DNA of 64,000 bases. Source: Acidobacteriota bacterium. GTDB taxonomy: Bacteria > Acidobacteriota > Holophagae > Acanthopleuribacterales > Acanthopleuribacteraceae. Shown here piece by piece: positions 1 to 8,587 of this stretch (position 1 is the first letter of the stretch; each line of letters opens with the position of its first letter). Under the pieces are notes generated by a model. The model saw only the letters and a program-made list of their open reading frames with translations, was not told the DNA's origin and made no database searches. The stretch is taken from NCBI GenBank assembly GCA_002747255.1, contig PDUC01000026.1, positions 62,001 through 126,000 on the forward strand, given 5' to 3'. The position numbers were made by a program, and so were the translations under genes.

Positions 1-133
1 TGGCATTTCGGAGGAACTTCTGGGTTTGGCTGATACCATCATCTCCATCCCCATGCAGGGCTATAAGCATTCCATGAACATCAGTCACGCTTTGGCCTGT
101 GTTGCTTCTTACCTGACGGTGAACATCGAGTAA
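1..133 (+). CDS. SpoU/TrmH-family RNA 2'-O-methyltransferase, C-terminal fragment
   Basis: Only the last 43 codons are in the window; the gene begins upstream. The fragment reads in the frame starting at base 2 and ends at TAA 131-133. It carries the SpoU C-terminal signature: 'ISIPMQGYKHSMNIS' followed by a hydrophobic helix. In this family that loop lies in the trefoil knot that binds S-adenosylmethionine, with the 'SMN/SLN' asparagine-serine region conserved. The family methylates a ribose 2'-OH in tRNA or rRNA; which RNA cannot be told from this piece. About 170 bases separate it from the pilin operon, so co-transcription is uncertain. Confidence 0.8.
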   Translation, partial: GISEELLGLADTIISIPMQGYKHSMNISHALACVASYLTVNIE

Positions 134-300
134 AAGGCAGATGGAGCACGGCACTGTTGGGCGCATTAATTTGCACTCGGAGTTGGTGTTAGGGTTCGTT
201 TTTTGTGGTGCAGACAGGGTGTTGTCTAAGTAAAAGTAAGTTAAAGAATGAGTTAATGTTTGGCTTTGTATTTGCATGAAGGCAGGCAGGAGGAGAGATT

Positions 301-897
301 ATGCGCATGAAAAAAACAGCCTTCAGTTTAGTCGAGCTAATGGTCGCCATTGCCATTGTGGCCATTATCACGCTGCTATCCGTCCGGGTGGCAGCAGGTG
401 TTCTGGGAAGATCCAATTTAACGTCCGAACTGGTTTCGATCAAGGGAATGGTGAATCAGGCCAAGGGCTTCGCACTCACCCATGGTGTTCCGGTTCTTTT
501 CACCTATGGCGCTACCGGGATCACGGCCGAAGCTGACTTTGATCACGATGGAAGCTATGGCGATGCAAAAAAAGAAACGGTGATTGGCACTTGGGATGAC
601 ACTGGTGCCGGCGCTGTGAAACCAGTCGATCTTGATTTCGACAAGGTCAATTTTTCCTATACCGAAACCATTGACCATTGGTCCGGCCTGTTGACTGGTT
701 TGACTAATTTCAGCAATAACAAATTCGTTATATCTCCACTTGGAATGATTGAAGGAACAGCTGGTTCTCCCACATCAGGAGCCATTTTTCTGAAGACAGA
801 CGATGGTTTTTTAGGGGCTCTTTATCTCTCTCCTCTTGGTGATTTAAAAACCGCAATCAAAGAGCCCACTGAAGCAAATTGGAGTTGGAATGATTAA
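301..897 (+). CDS. GspH/FimT-type minor pseudopilin
   Basis: A 198-residue prepilin-like protein, first gene of a minor-pilin operon. It starts with a short basic leader (MRMKKTA), then FSLVELM and a hydrophobic helix to about residue 32: the class III signal cleaved by prepilin peptidase, with the conserved glutamate at mature position 5. The residue before the cut is alanine, not the usual glycine. The rest is a soluble beta-rich pseudopilin head of GspH/FimT length. AGGAGG at 288-293 lies 7 bases before ATG 301, which favours that start over ATG 307. The end overlaps the next gene by 8 bases, suggesting translational coupling. In type IV pilus systems such proteins help prime pilus assembly in the inner membrane. 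Confidence 0.85.
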   Translation: MRMKKTAFSLVELMVAIAIVAIITLLSVRVAAGVLGRSNLTSELVSIKGMVNQAKGFALTHGVPVLFTYGATGITAEADFDHDGSYGDAKKETVIGTWDDTGAGAVKPVDLDFDKVNFSYTETIDHWSGLLTGLTNFSNNKFVISPLGMIEGTAGSPTSGAIFLKTDDGFLGALYLSPLGDLKTAIKEPTEANWSWND

Positions 898-1372
898 GAA
901 AGAAAAAGCCTTTTCCCTATTGGAAGTCATGATTTCCCTAGTTATTTTGATGATCGGTGTTATGGGTCTGGCCGTTGCGTTTCAGCGCTCCCTGGCTCAG
1001 ACCAACAGTTCAAAGAACGATTCTGTAGCCATGACTCTGGCTTCTGGTATTGTCGATGATCTGGAGATGCGGCCTTTTGGTGACTGGGATCAAAACAGCG
1101 ACTTGGTTGACGTTGCCAAACTCTATCACGCGGATTTTCTAGGCAACTACGTCGCCCATGATTCCACCGATGTTTTTTTTAAGCCAACAATTGTTATCGT
1201 CAATGACTTTTCAACTTACAGAGATATCAAAATAACCGTTAACTGGCTTGGAGCGGAAGGCCTTCAGGAGATGGTTGATGCGGGCTTTCTTTCAAGTACG
1301 TCATCCGATGCTTTTGTGTTGGAAACAACTATCGCCCAGAGTTATGGCGATGATCTTTTTGGAGGAGGATGA
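890..1372 (+). CDS. PilV-like minor pilin (type IV prepilin)
   Basis: A 160-residue prepilin. The leader MIKKEKA precedes FSLLEVM and a hydrophobic stretch to about residue 30 (ISLVILMIGVMGLAVAF), with glutamate at mature position 5. The 'SLLEVMISLVILMIGVMGLA' pattern is typical of PilV. Alanine again occupies the -1 cleavage position. GGAG at 881-884 sits 5 bases before ATG 890, inside the end of the previous gene, and the stop is 4 bases before the next start, so the gene is embedded in the operon. PilV proteins join the minor-pilin complex that initiates and caps the pilus with PilW, PilX and PilY1. No adhesive specificity can be read from the head domain. Confidence 0.85.
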   Translation: MIKKEKAFSLLEVMISLVILMIGVMGLAVAFQRSLAQTNSSKNDSVAMTLASGIVDDLEMRPFGDWDQNSDLVDVAKLYHADFLGNYVAHDSTDVFFKPTIVIVNDFSTYRDIKITVNWLGAEGLQEMVDAGFLSSTSSDAFVLETTIAQSYGDDLFGGG

Positions 1373-1376
1373 ACCT

Positions 1377-2702
1377 ATGAACAACATAAGAAAGGGCTTT
1401 TCACTGATTGAATTGATGGTTACTTTATTGATTTCCATTCTTTTGGTCGGTGGTTTTGTATTGGCCATGAATAACATATCGACCGGTACACGAAATGCCG
1501 CACGTTCAACCGATCTGACCAATCTTTCGAGAGGCGTATTTAAATTGATGCAGAGCGATCTCTACAATGTGTCAAGGGGCATTTCGGATTTGAACATGTA
1601 CCAGATACACATCAACTCCGATGTCGCCGCAGCAGATGAAAACTTGTTCTGGGGTATTACCGACTTGTCGTCTACTGGAGCGGGTAACAGTGCCATTGAA
1701 TTCCAGTGGTTCAACTATCACAAGCGATACGTTGATGCCGCTGGAAAGACGTATACTGTTCCCTCTTATCTTTCCAATAACACGTTTGCTGTTATCGATC
1801 GATTAGCAGGTGCTTCCAAGCCGTGGGACAATGTCATTCCCAATTTGACGATTATGTCAACCATTGTAAACGACCCTGAAATACAAGATATCAAGGTTGG
1901 CGACTACTTTTTAATCTATAACCCCAACCTCCTCTACGATGAAGACAACAATAACCTGGATACGCTGCACGATCAAACCAATTCCCATACAGGGCTGTTA
2001 AAGGAAGACGATTTTGAAAACGGAGCGATGATTTTGCAGGTCACTCAGGTCGCCGATGCTCCAGTCCCACCGGGGTATTCAGATACAGATTGTGGTGCTG
2101 CAGGCTTTGGCTACAATTCTGCAAAAGACCTGCGGTTTGGTGGAACCACTTTTTCCAATGCTCTTGGCAGCAATGTTCCTAAATGCGATTACACCAGGCC
2201 TGTTGAACCATGTGTCGGCAAGTTCTTTACAACCAGTACCGACCTGGTCACTCAGCCGCGAACAGCTCCCGGTACATGGTTGGCACGCAAACTCGGCAGT
2301 GGTACTTCCACGAGGGAGGATTACAATCGCGTGCGATACTATCGCAATGGAGATACGCTCCTTCGCGATCACAATGGGAATACCATGATTGTGGCATCCA
2401 ACGTGGAGCACTTTGAAGTTCAAATCGGGATGGATGTTACCGACACGATTCAGGATTGGGACGGGGCCGTTTACCCCGGAGAACCAGGAAGGTGGATCTC
2501 TAAGTTCGAGGACTTGACAGGAGGCAACTCTCAATATCGTCGGGCCATGGTAGGCAAGCACGCACTAGCTGTTAAAGTCATTATTAAATTCCGTTCCCAA
2601 ATGAAAGACTTGCAGGATACAAGCGGTGACGGCTATAAACGCAGAACTTTTGAGCAGGTTATTCATCTCAAGAACAGTCACCTGCCCATGAGAACCATTT
2701 AA
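1377..2702 (+). CDS. PilW-like minor pilin
   Basis: A 441-residue prepilin. I place the start at ATG 1377 because GGAGGAGG (1361-1368) lies just upstream and the protein then opens with a canonical short leader, MNNIRKG, followed by FSLIELM and a hydrophobic helix to about residue 31. An in-frame ATG at 1248 would add 43 unrelated residues inside pilV. Here the -1 residue is the normal glycine. The large C-terminal region is typical in length for PilW proteins and holds several cysteines that could form disulfides. Its place between pilV- and pilX-like genes and ahead of pilY1 is the classical order of a minor-pilin operon. Confidence 0.85.
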   Translation: MNNIRKGFSLIELMVTLLISILLVGGFVLAMNNISTGTRNAARSTDLTNLSRGVFKLMQSDLYNVSRGISDLNMYQIHINSDVAAADENLFWGITDLSSTGAGNSAIEFQWFNYHKRYVDAAGKTYTVPSYLSNNTFAVIDRLAGASKPWDNVIPNLTIMSTIVNDPEIQDIKVGDYFLIYNPNLLYDEDNNNLDTLHDQTNSHTGLLKEDDFENGAMILQVTQVADAPVPPGYSDTDCGAAGFGYNSAKDLRFGGTTFSNALGSNVPKCDYTRPVEPCVGKFFTTSTDLVTQPRTAPGTWLARKLGSGTSTREDYNRVRYYRNGDTLLRDHNGNTMIVASNVEHFEVQIGMDVTDTIQDWDGAVYPGEPGRWISKFEDLTGGNSQYRRAMVGKHALAVKVIIKFRSQMKDLQDTSGDGYKRRTFEQVIHLKNSHLPMRTI

Positions 2703-2714
2703 CAGGAGCAAAAA

Positions 2715-3395
2715 ATGATGTTAATAAAGAAAAACAATCGAAAGGGTTCGGCAATGGTTTTGGCGCTGTTTGCCATTTTGCTCTTCATGACCATGATTGT
2801 CGGTTTTACCTATGATTCCCGCAGTCAGTCTATCTATAACGCCGGCTTCAAACTCAATTCGTATTACAGCCAGACAGCCCGAAGTGTTCTGGCCCAATAT
2901 GGTGCGGATGTTCTGCAGGCAGAATGGGTTCCGGTTCCAATTGCCGCTGATCCGGCTACAGTGGACACCTTGCGTTTCAGCAAGTTACTTCAAACTGCCG
3001 GCACGATAGGCAAGTATGGGCTTTTACTTCAAGCGAACCAGTCTATTAACCAGAACCTGGGCAACCTTCCATTGGAATACAATCTTTGGGTAACCAACAA
3101 CGAAGACGATCCCGCTGTTTATCTCTCTGGCACGAAGTTGCACATCGGTGAGAATAAGGTGTTGAATCCCAGATGGGATACCGATAGCAAGGTCGTGGTG
3201 ACGGTGGAAATTTTTGACCGAAATGATAGCGATAAGGTGCCGCGCGCGGTTGTCTCGGCACTGTTTGGGCCTTCTGGAAGTTCAGAGGGTCAATCCTATT
3301 ACGATGTGGGCAACCTGGGGAACCCAACCGGGGACGTTGGGCACCAGGGTGCTGACGGCAATTTGTCCATCCAAAACCTTAACGACTACAGATGA
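2715..3395 (+). CDS. PilX-like minor pilin/assembly protein
   Basis: A 226-residue protein with a basic leader (MMLIKKNNRKG) followed by SAMVLALFAILLFMTMIVG, a pilin-like hydrophobic helix. No glutamate stands at mature position 5, as often seen in PilX-type proteins. AGGAG at 2704-2708 precedes ATG 2715; ATG 2718 is an alternative start. The mature region has no domain I recognise and ends in a glycine-rich tail. The gene lies 12 bases after pilW and overlaps the first possible pilY1 start codon. PilX-like proteins bridge the minor-pilin tip complex to PilY1; that role is assigned here from order and N-terminus only. Confidence 0.75.
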   Translation: MMLIKKNNRKGSAMVLALFAILLFMTMIVGFTYDSRSQSIYNAGFKLNSYYSQTARSVLAQYGADVLQAEWVPVPIAADPATVDTLRFSKLLQTAGTIGKYGLLLQANQSINQNLGNLPLEYNLWVTNNEDDPAVYLSGTKLHIGENKVLNPRWDTDSKVVVTVEIFDRNDSDKVPRAVVSALFGPSGSSEGQSYYDVGNLGNPTGDVGHQGADGNLSIQNLNDYR

Positions 3396-3409
3396 GAGGG
3401 GTTATTAAA

Positions 3410-6400
3410 ATGAAACAGTACATTACAGTTTTAAGTATATTTCTGCTGACACTGGGTGTCCCGGCTACTGATGAAGGGGCTATATGCCGCGATGACACCA
3501 AAGTTTACAATTCCGAAGGGCAGTTTTTTGCAAGTGATTTTGTCGCTGGTGGCAACGGGCTGACCTTTGACAGCTCGATTCACCCCGATTTTGGTGGCGC
3601 TATTGATTTGGAAAACATCGTTTTTCCCTCTGACCAACCTTTCTATGTGGATTACATCGGTGAGGGTGCGGGAGCAAACCATCTTTTCGGGTTCTTTTTC
3701 CTGGATATCGATACCAACAAAAACGGCATCCCCAATTTCTTTGAAATAGCGGATACCGACGACATGGATGGTGATGGCCTTCGTAACTCAATAGACGATG
3801 ATGATGATGGAGACGGCATTCCGGATGCGTTGGATACACAGGCCAATGCGGGCTGTGAAGTCAGCGCCACAGGTACACTGACACCGCGTATCAACGTCAG
3901 TAACAGTGCGGCCGCCGTTCTCTTCCGCAACGGACAGGAAGCAGCCGATGCAGGCGAGCATGCCGCTGATTTCTGGCAATGGATCCCCAGTAACGCAGTC
4001 CACTATCAGAACGGTCATGGTGTGGGTGGCTATATCTTTGCCCATCCCGGAGCCTTTCTCTATGTCGACAACAACAACGACCTGATCCCGGATTGCCTTG
4101 AGGCTCCATCCAACAGCAATGATATGCTGAAATCATCCATGCCGGCCTATGTAGTTGACAAAGATCACGATGTCCATCCAGATAATGTGCGCTTTAAAGA
4201 TGCTGTCTTTCCCGCTTTGCTGGGCAAATGGACGGTGTCTGTGGGTGCTGAAAACCGAGTTTTCTGGCTTGGTTCCACTATTTTCAAATTGGCGGATGAT
4301 GACAACGGCAAGACAACACAGTCTTCTTACAACAACTCTTCCCCATATTCAGTGCGTGATGACAGTCCGCTCCAAAATGCTCAACCCGATTACCTCATTT
4401 ACGGTACGGATGACGAAACCAGTGGTGCCATTCCGGCTTCACTGTTAGCGGACGACCCGGAAGGGGAGAGGTTCTGGAAGTATCGCTGGTATGAAAGCGA
4501 TATTTCAGGCGGACGGGAACTGTGTTTCTTCCTGACTGTGTTCTATCCCAGCGGTAACCGCAACGTCAATACCTACTATTCCAAATCGGGTTTCAACCCC
4601 GATCCCGGTGCCGGTTCTTATGGAGTGAACGGGTCTACCAAAGGCGATAAGTATGGCTACAACAATCCTCCATTGGGGGCTCCCACATCCGATAATTGGT
4701 TTCCCGGGTATCGTCATAATGGACAACACAACGCTGTCGCCCAATATGCATGGGGTCTGAATTGGGACGAAATAGCCACGCAACCGACAGACGGTTCCTA
4801 CCCGGTCGCACTGTCCGGCCATGAGGCTAAACAACCCTGGATCGATAAATGGCAGAATTATGCCCCATCCAACATGGTCATCAATTACATTGCACTCAAG
4901 AACTGGCTGGACACGGCAGGCGGCTTCAACAGTAAAATTCAAAATCGCTATGGTATTGACCTGAACACCGAGACCGACAACTACATCATTCGCAAAATTA
5001 ACGGAAAAATGGCCCACATGATGGTGGGTGCACCGGCCACGGAAGAAGAGGCCTGGCTGTTGGGCTGGGAAGACCTGTTCAACGGTGGAGACCGTGACTA
5101 TGAAGACGTTGTCTTTTATGTGAAACGGGAAGCCCGCGGCAGTGCCCAGTCCTTGAACGTGGCAGGTGACCTGGATCGCTTTGACGACGTATCCATTGCA
5201 TCCGTTGAATTTGAATTTAAAGATAACTTCACTGAAGACCAATGGAATGTTGAAGGCAACTACATTAATTATTTCTATCGCTTGTCATCTTCTTCAACCT
5301 GGATCCCGCTCTTGGGCGGTGAGCACACGGGTACTCCCAATATTTTTACAACCACTGAAGAAAGCGGTGGTGTTGTCAGAAGACATGTCATTATTCAGCT
5401 GGCCAGTGAAGGTAGTCGTGAACTCTACTGGAAAGTGGAAATGAACACAAATGATGTCTCTGTGTTTGAACCGGAAGTCACTTATGCCCAAGCCGGTTAC
5501 AACGCACTTGTTCACGAAGTGTTCTACAACGGCGGCGTCATTGCCAGTTCCAATATTGAGTACTACGGTGCGTATGAAACACCCTCTTTTACATGGACAG
5601 AAAAAAACTTGAACAGAGGACATCTCTACTCCAAGAAGATTTTTGAGCACGGCGATCCCATTACAATGATTGACGTGGCTGCAGGTGTTAACCCTGAAGA
5701 CCATCTCAGCTCTGCTCCTCCGGAGCCCTGGAAATGGGATGCCGGCTTCAGCATGCTCTCGCAAGTAGACACCATGGGGTCTTCCAGAAAAATCTACGCT
5801 TTCCATTCCGATTCTTCCAACCCCAATTACTCCAGCAGGAGCAATTTGCACCGTGAAGAATTCAAAGCGAGTTTGTCTGCCGAGATGATCGCGGCCCTGG
5901 AGCTGGATTCCACTGCGGTTGACGGTGTCATTAAAGACAACTTTCACGATCCAAGTGGCTCTTTTGATGCTCAACTAGCTTCCGATTGGTTGGCAACCTG
6001 GGTCCACGGTCTGCATGGCATGGTTGGCGGTGTGCCGGGTTATGAGCGTGAATGGCTGTTAGGTGGATTGAATCGCGCCTCTCCCGCTGTGATACGACCT
6101 CCGGGAATTCCTTTCTGGATAGACGGTTCAGCTATTGATTCTGCTTTAAAGAAAACCTATTTCGATTTTATCGACGATAATGCCGATATACCCACACGAA
6201 TTCTCATTGGCAGTGAATCCGGTATGATCCATGCCATCGATGGCGGTCAGTGGAAGGGCGAAAAGAAGAACTTCACCGATGTATGGGCCGATGGTCACTA
6301 TGCTGATTTCGGTACAGGACGTGAAGTGTGGGCTATGATTCCCAATAACCTGCTCAACGATATCAAGAACAACAAACACGGCGGCAGTGCTGTGGCGGCC

Positions 6401-7489
6401 CGAATTGACTCTACAGCGATGATCACCGTTTTAAGAGTGAATAACGACTGGCGCAGAGTTGCCTTGATCAGTCAGGGTGAAAACGGCGGTAGTGACAGTG
6501 GACATGTCGGTAATTATGTATGGGGCATGGATATCACCGATATCGACAATCCTGTCCCGCTTTGGGAGCGTACCGCTGCCAATTACAATCAAATTACCGG
6601 TCAGGTTGCCATGGCATGGCTGGAAGCGGATAAAAGCGGTTCAACCTACGGTGGTGATGGTATCTGGGTTGCGGTATACACATCAGGAGCTGAACTTATA
6701 CCCGGTGTACGTGGAAGTATTGAGATTGTCAATGCCTATACAGGTGAGTTGATCCATCGAATTGAACTTGGGACGCGCGAAATTATGCCTGGAACGCCAG
6801 CACTGATTGATATCGATCAGGATGGCTATACCGATTGGCTCTACGGTGCAACCAACAGAGGCAGACTGATTGCATTCTCACTGAAGGATTTCAATACATT
6901 GAGTGTGTATAATTTTTCCAATTCAAACATTCAATTCCATCTGGCGCCCAATGTTTCCAACCAGGCGGAAAATGTTGTCAATGTTGTGACTGTATCGGGT
7001 GACAGCCCTCTGTTGAAAGATGAACACTATTTTACCACCAACAATTTGGTCATCGTTGCACAACACAACACCGATACACTGACGTGGCAAATCAAGGGTA
7101 CCCACGCGCTGAAGGAAGGTCACAAGGCTTTTGCGCGTCCACTTCTGGCTGGCAACTCCTTGATCGTTGCCACCACAACGGGCGATACCTTTGATTATTG
7201 CGATTTCGATCCGGACGATCCGGGTGATTTGATTCTATTCCGGAACATATTTGACCTCACTGATGTCGATATGGTCTTGAATTTTGGTACGGTGAAGGCT
7301 CCTATTACCGGTGGTGGGCGATTGCACGTACACAAATCACTCGTCATGAATAGCGAATCCTGGAACAGTGCGGGTCCACCAGCTGGTGGTAAAGTGGTAC
7401 CGGTTCATCGCACGCCTCCAACTTCAATAAAGGCCAATATCTTCATGCCTTTCGGTTTTGAAGAGATTATTGCCGGCGAGGAACTGTAA
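3410..7489 (+). CDS. PilY1-like pilus tip/adhesin protein with DUF4114-like domain
   Basis: A 1359-residue exported protein ending the pilin operon. ATG 3410 is preferred because GAGAGGGG (3394-3401) precedes it at normal spacing and the protein then begins with a clean signal peptide (MKQYITVLSIFLLTLGVPA). In order: a thrombospondin-type-3-like acidic calcium stretch at about 100-143 (DxDxNxxG and DxDGDG units); a DUF4114-like motif at about 530-575 (GWEDLFNGGDRDYEDVVF); and a PilY1-type beta-propeller from about 915 (RILIGSESGMIHAIDGG), including a calcium-loop motif near 1133 (DIDQDGYTD). PilY1 proteins act at the pilus tip in assembly, retraction control and adhesion. The DUF4114 insertion and TSP3-like repeats suggest a calcium-stabilised adhesive N-terminal half (inference). 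A strong terminator follows. Confidence 0.85.
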   Translation: MKQYITVLSIFLLTLGVPATDEGAICRDDTKVYNSEGQFFASDFVAGGNGLTFDSSIHPDFGGAIDLENIVFPSDQPFYVDYIGEGAGANHLFGFFFLDIDTNKNGIPNFFEIADTDDMDGDGLRNSIDDDDDGDGIPDALDTQANAGCEVSATGTLTPRINVSNSAAAVLFRNGQEAADAGEHAADFWQWIPSNAVHYQNGHGVGGYIFAHPGAFLYVDNNNDLIPDCLEAPSNSNDMLKSSMPAYVVDKDHDVHPDNVRFKDAVFPALLGKWTVSVGAENRVFWLGSTIFKLADDDNGKTTQSSYNNSSPYSVRDDSPLQNAQPDYLIYGTDDETSGAIPASLLADDPEGERFWKYRWYESDISGGRELCFFLTVFYPSGNRNVNTYYSKSGFNPDPGAGSYGVNGSTKGDKYGYNNPPLGAPTSDNWFPGYRHNGQHNAVAQYAWGLNWDEIATQPTDGSYPVALSGHEAKQPWIDKWQNYAPSNMVINYIALKNWLDTAGGFNSKIQNRYGIDLNTETDNYIIRKINGKMAHMMVGAPATEEEAWLLGWEDLFNGGDRDYEDVVFYVKREARGSAQSLNVAGDLDRFDDVSIASVEFEFKDNFTEDQWNVEGNYINYFYRLSSSSTWIPLLGGEHTGTPNIFTTTEESGGVVRRHVIIQLASEGSRELYWKVEMNTNDVSVFEPEVTYAQAGYNALVHEVFYNGGVIASSNIEYYGAYETPSFTWTEKNLNRGHLYSKKIFEHGDPITMIDVAAGVNPEDHLSSAPPEPWKWDAGFSMLSQVDTMGSSRKIYAFHSDSSNPNYSSRSNLHREEFKASLSAEMIAALELDSTAVDGVIKDNFHDPSGSFDAQLASDWLATWVHGLHGMVGGVPGYEREWLLGGLNRASPAVIRPPGIPFWIDGSAIDSALKKTYFDFIDDNADIPTRILIGSESGMIHAIDGGQWKGEKKNFTDVWADGHYADFGTGREVWAMIPNNLLNDIKNNKHGGSAVAARIDSTAMITVLRVNNDWRRVALISQGENGGSDSGHVGNYVWGMDITDIDNPVPLWERTAANYNQITGQVAMAWLEADKSGSTYGGDGIWVAVYTSGAELIPGVRGSIEIVNAYTGELIHRIELGTREIMPGTPALIDIDQDGYTDWLYGATNRGRLIAFSLKDFNTLSVYNFSNSNIQFHLAPNVSNQAENVVNVVTVSGDSPLLKDEHYFTTNNLVIVAQHNTDTLTWQIKGTHALKEGHKAFARPLLAGNSLIVATTTGDTFDYCDFDPDDPGDLILFRNIFDLTDVDMVLNFGTVKAPITGGGRLHVHKSLVMNSESWNSAGPPAGGKVVPVHRTPPTSIKANIFMPFGFEEIIAGEEL

Positions 7490-7546
7490 ATAAGGACGAC
7501 GGATTTCAGATTTCTTGAATTCCGTCTTAACCTGCAATGTATGATA

Positions 7547-7609
7547 AAAAGCAGGTGGCGACTATTGAATCGGATGGTTTTTAGTTGTCACCTGCTTTTG
7601 TCGTTTTTT
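7547..7609 (+). terminator. Rho-independent terminator of the pilin operon
   Basis: The arms 7547-7563 (AAAAGCAGGTGGCGACT) and 7583-7599 (AGTTGTCACCTGCTTTT) pair over 17 bases with two G-U wobbles. They enclose a 19-base loop and are followed by six Ts at 7604-7609. The hairpin lies about 57 bases after the pilY1 stop. Confidence 0.8.
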
Positions 7610-8020
7610 CATGATCCGTTTTGCAGAGGCGACCGCGGCATGGTTGTGCGGTTTTTCCAAAGTACGACGTCATTCATCGATGTGTTGTCTGTTCAGGCTT
7701 CTTTTGTGTTGTTCCAGGCAGCTATCCGGGATAAGAGTCCTTCAGACATTTTGCGGGGCTGCCCGAGTTATCAACAAGTGCAGAAGAACACGAATGAACG
7801 GCTTCCCCATTAATTGGATTGAGAGCAAAACGGTTTCTCATTTTACAATTAAGTGTTTTTTATGGATATGGGTGTTAAAAAATAAAATCCATCGTATGGA
7901 TGAGCTTTTATGCAGACAAGAAGCCCTTTTTATTTTTCCATAGTCGCCAAAGGTCTTCTCGATTTGTGTTTTAAACCCCGATTTTTCTTGCTAAACTAAC
8001 CCCAGGTAATGAGGTGCATA
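7610..8020. other. Intergenic region without a supported gene
   Basis: Between the pilin-operon terminator and the next gene I see only short open frames with no ribosome binding site, no domain and atypical composition. The end is AT-rich (7900-8010) and presumably holds the promoter of the downstream operon, but no convincing -35/-10 pair stands out. Confidence 0.5.
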
Positions 8021-8587
8021 ATGAAATTTTTTCTTCCACTACTGCTTACTGTTTTCTGTTTCGGGCAAAGTAAAATACCCGGGATTCCTTCCACTCCATT
8101 GAAGGCCAAGGTAGAAACCAAGTTCATCGGTGTCAAACCGGGGACTGTTAAGGGCGAAAAAGCTCCAGAGGAAGCACAATACAAGCGAATAGAATACAAG
8201 CCGCCTTTCTTGTGCATGCTGGTTCGCGCGGAGTGTTCCACCAATGTCAGTCACAAAGAACTCATCGAGAAAGCAAAACAGATTTCCAGTCCCGGAAGAG
8301 CCACTGTGGAAATCGACTGGGGCGATATTTCTTCCGATGAAGTGTCTTTTTATGCTGTCGTTTACCTTGAAAAGCGCATAACAGACTACGATCTGGTCGC
8401 TCAGGATGGAATCTATCAAGTGAGTAATGCGGATGTGAATTACCAAAAACGCTATCAGGTTGCCAGATTGCCGCTTACCGAAGGCAAAATGTGTGCGGAT
8501 GAAAAAACACTGCGAGTGTCATCTCTGCGATATGCTATTTTGAATCTATTGAACAGGCTGGCGGTTCCCCACTTGAACTCCAACTGA
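8021..8587 (+). CDS. Exported protein of unknown function
   Basis: A 188-residue protein I do not recognise. ATG 8021 is chosen over 8009 because GAGGTG (8011-8016) precedes it and gives an immediate signal peptide, MKFFLPLLLTVFCFG, with a plausible cut before QSK. The mature part is basic, has cysteines near residues 67 and 72 and at about 159, and shows no repeats. Its stop overlaps the start of the histidine kinase (ATGA), so the two are translationally coupled. The protein may be the periplasmic partner of that kinase, but this rests on gene order alone. Confidence 0.75.
   Translation: MKFFLPLLLTVFCFGQSKIPGIPSTPLKAKVETKFIGVKPGTVKGEKAPEEAQYKRIEYKPPFLCMLVRAECSTNVSHKELIEKAKQISSPGRATVEIDWGDISSDEVSFYAVVYLEKRITDYDLVAQDGIYQVSNADVNYQKRYQVARLPLTEGKMCADEKTLRVSSLRYAILNLLNRLAVPHLNSN

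Noticed and set aside
4505-5974. Long minus-strand open frames inside pilY1
   Set aside because: They mirror the coding strand's codon bias, have no start signals, and pilY1 is well supported.
7541-7943. Two plus-strand frames after the pilin terminator
   Set aside because: The first begins inside the terminator hairpin, neither has a ribosome binding site, and they overlap each other out of frame.
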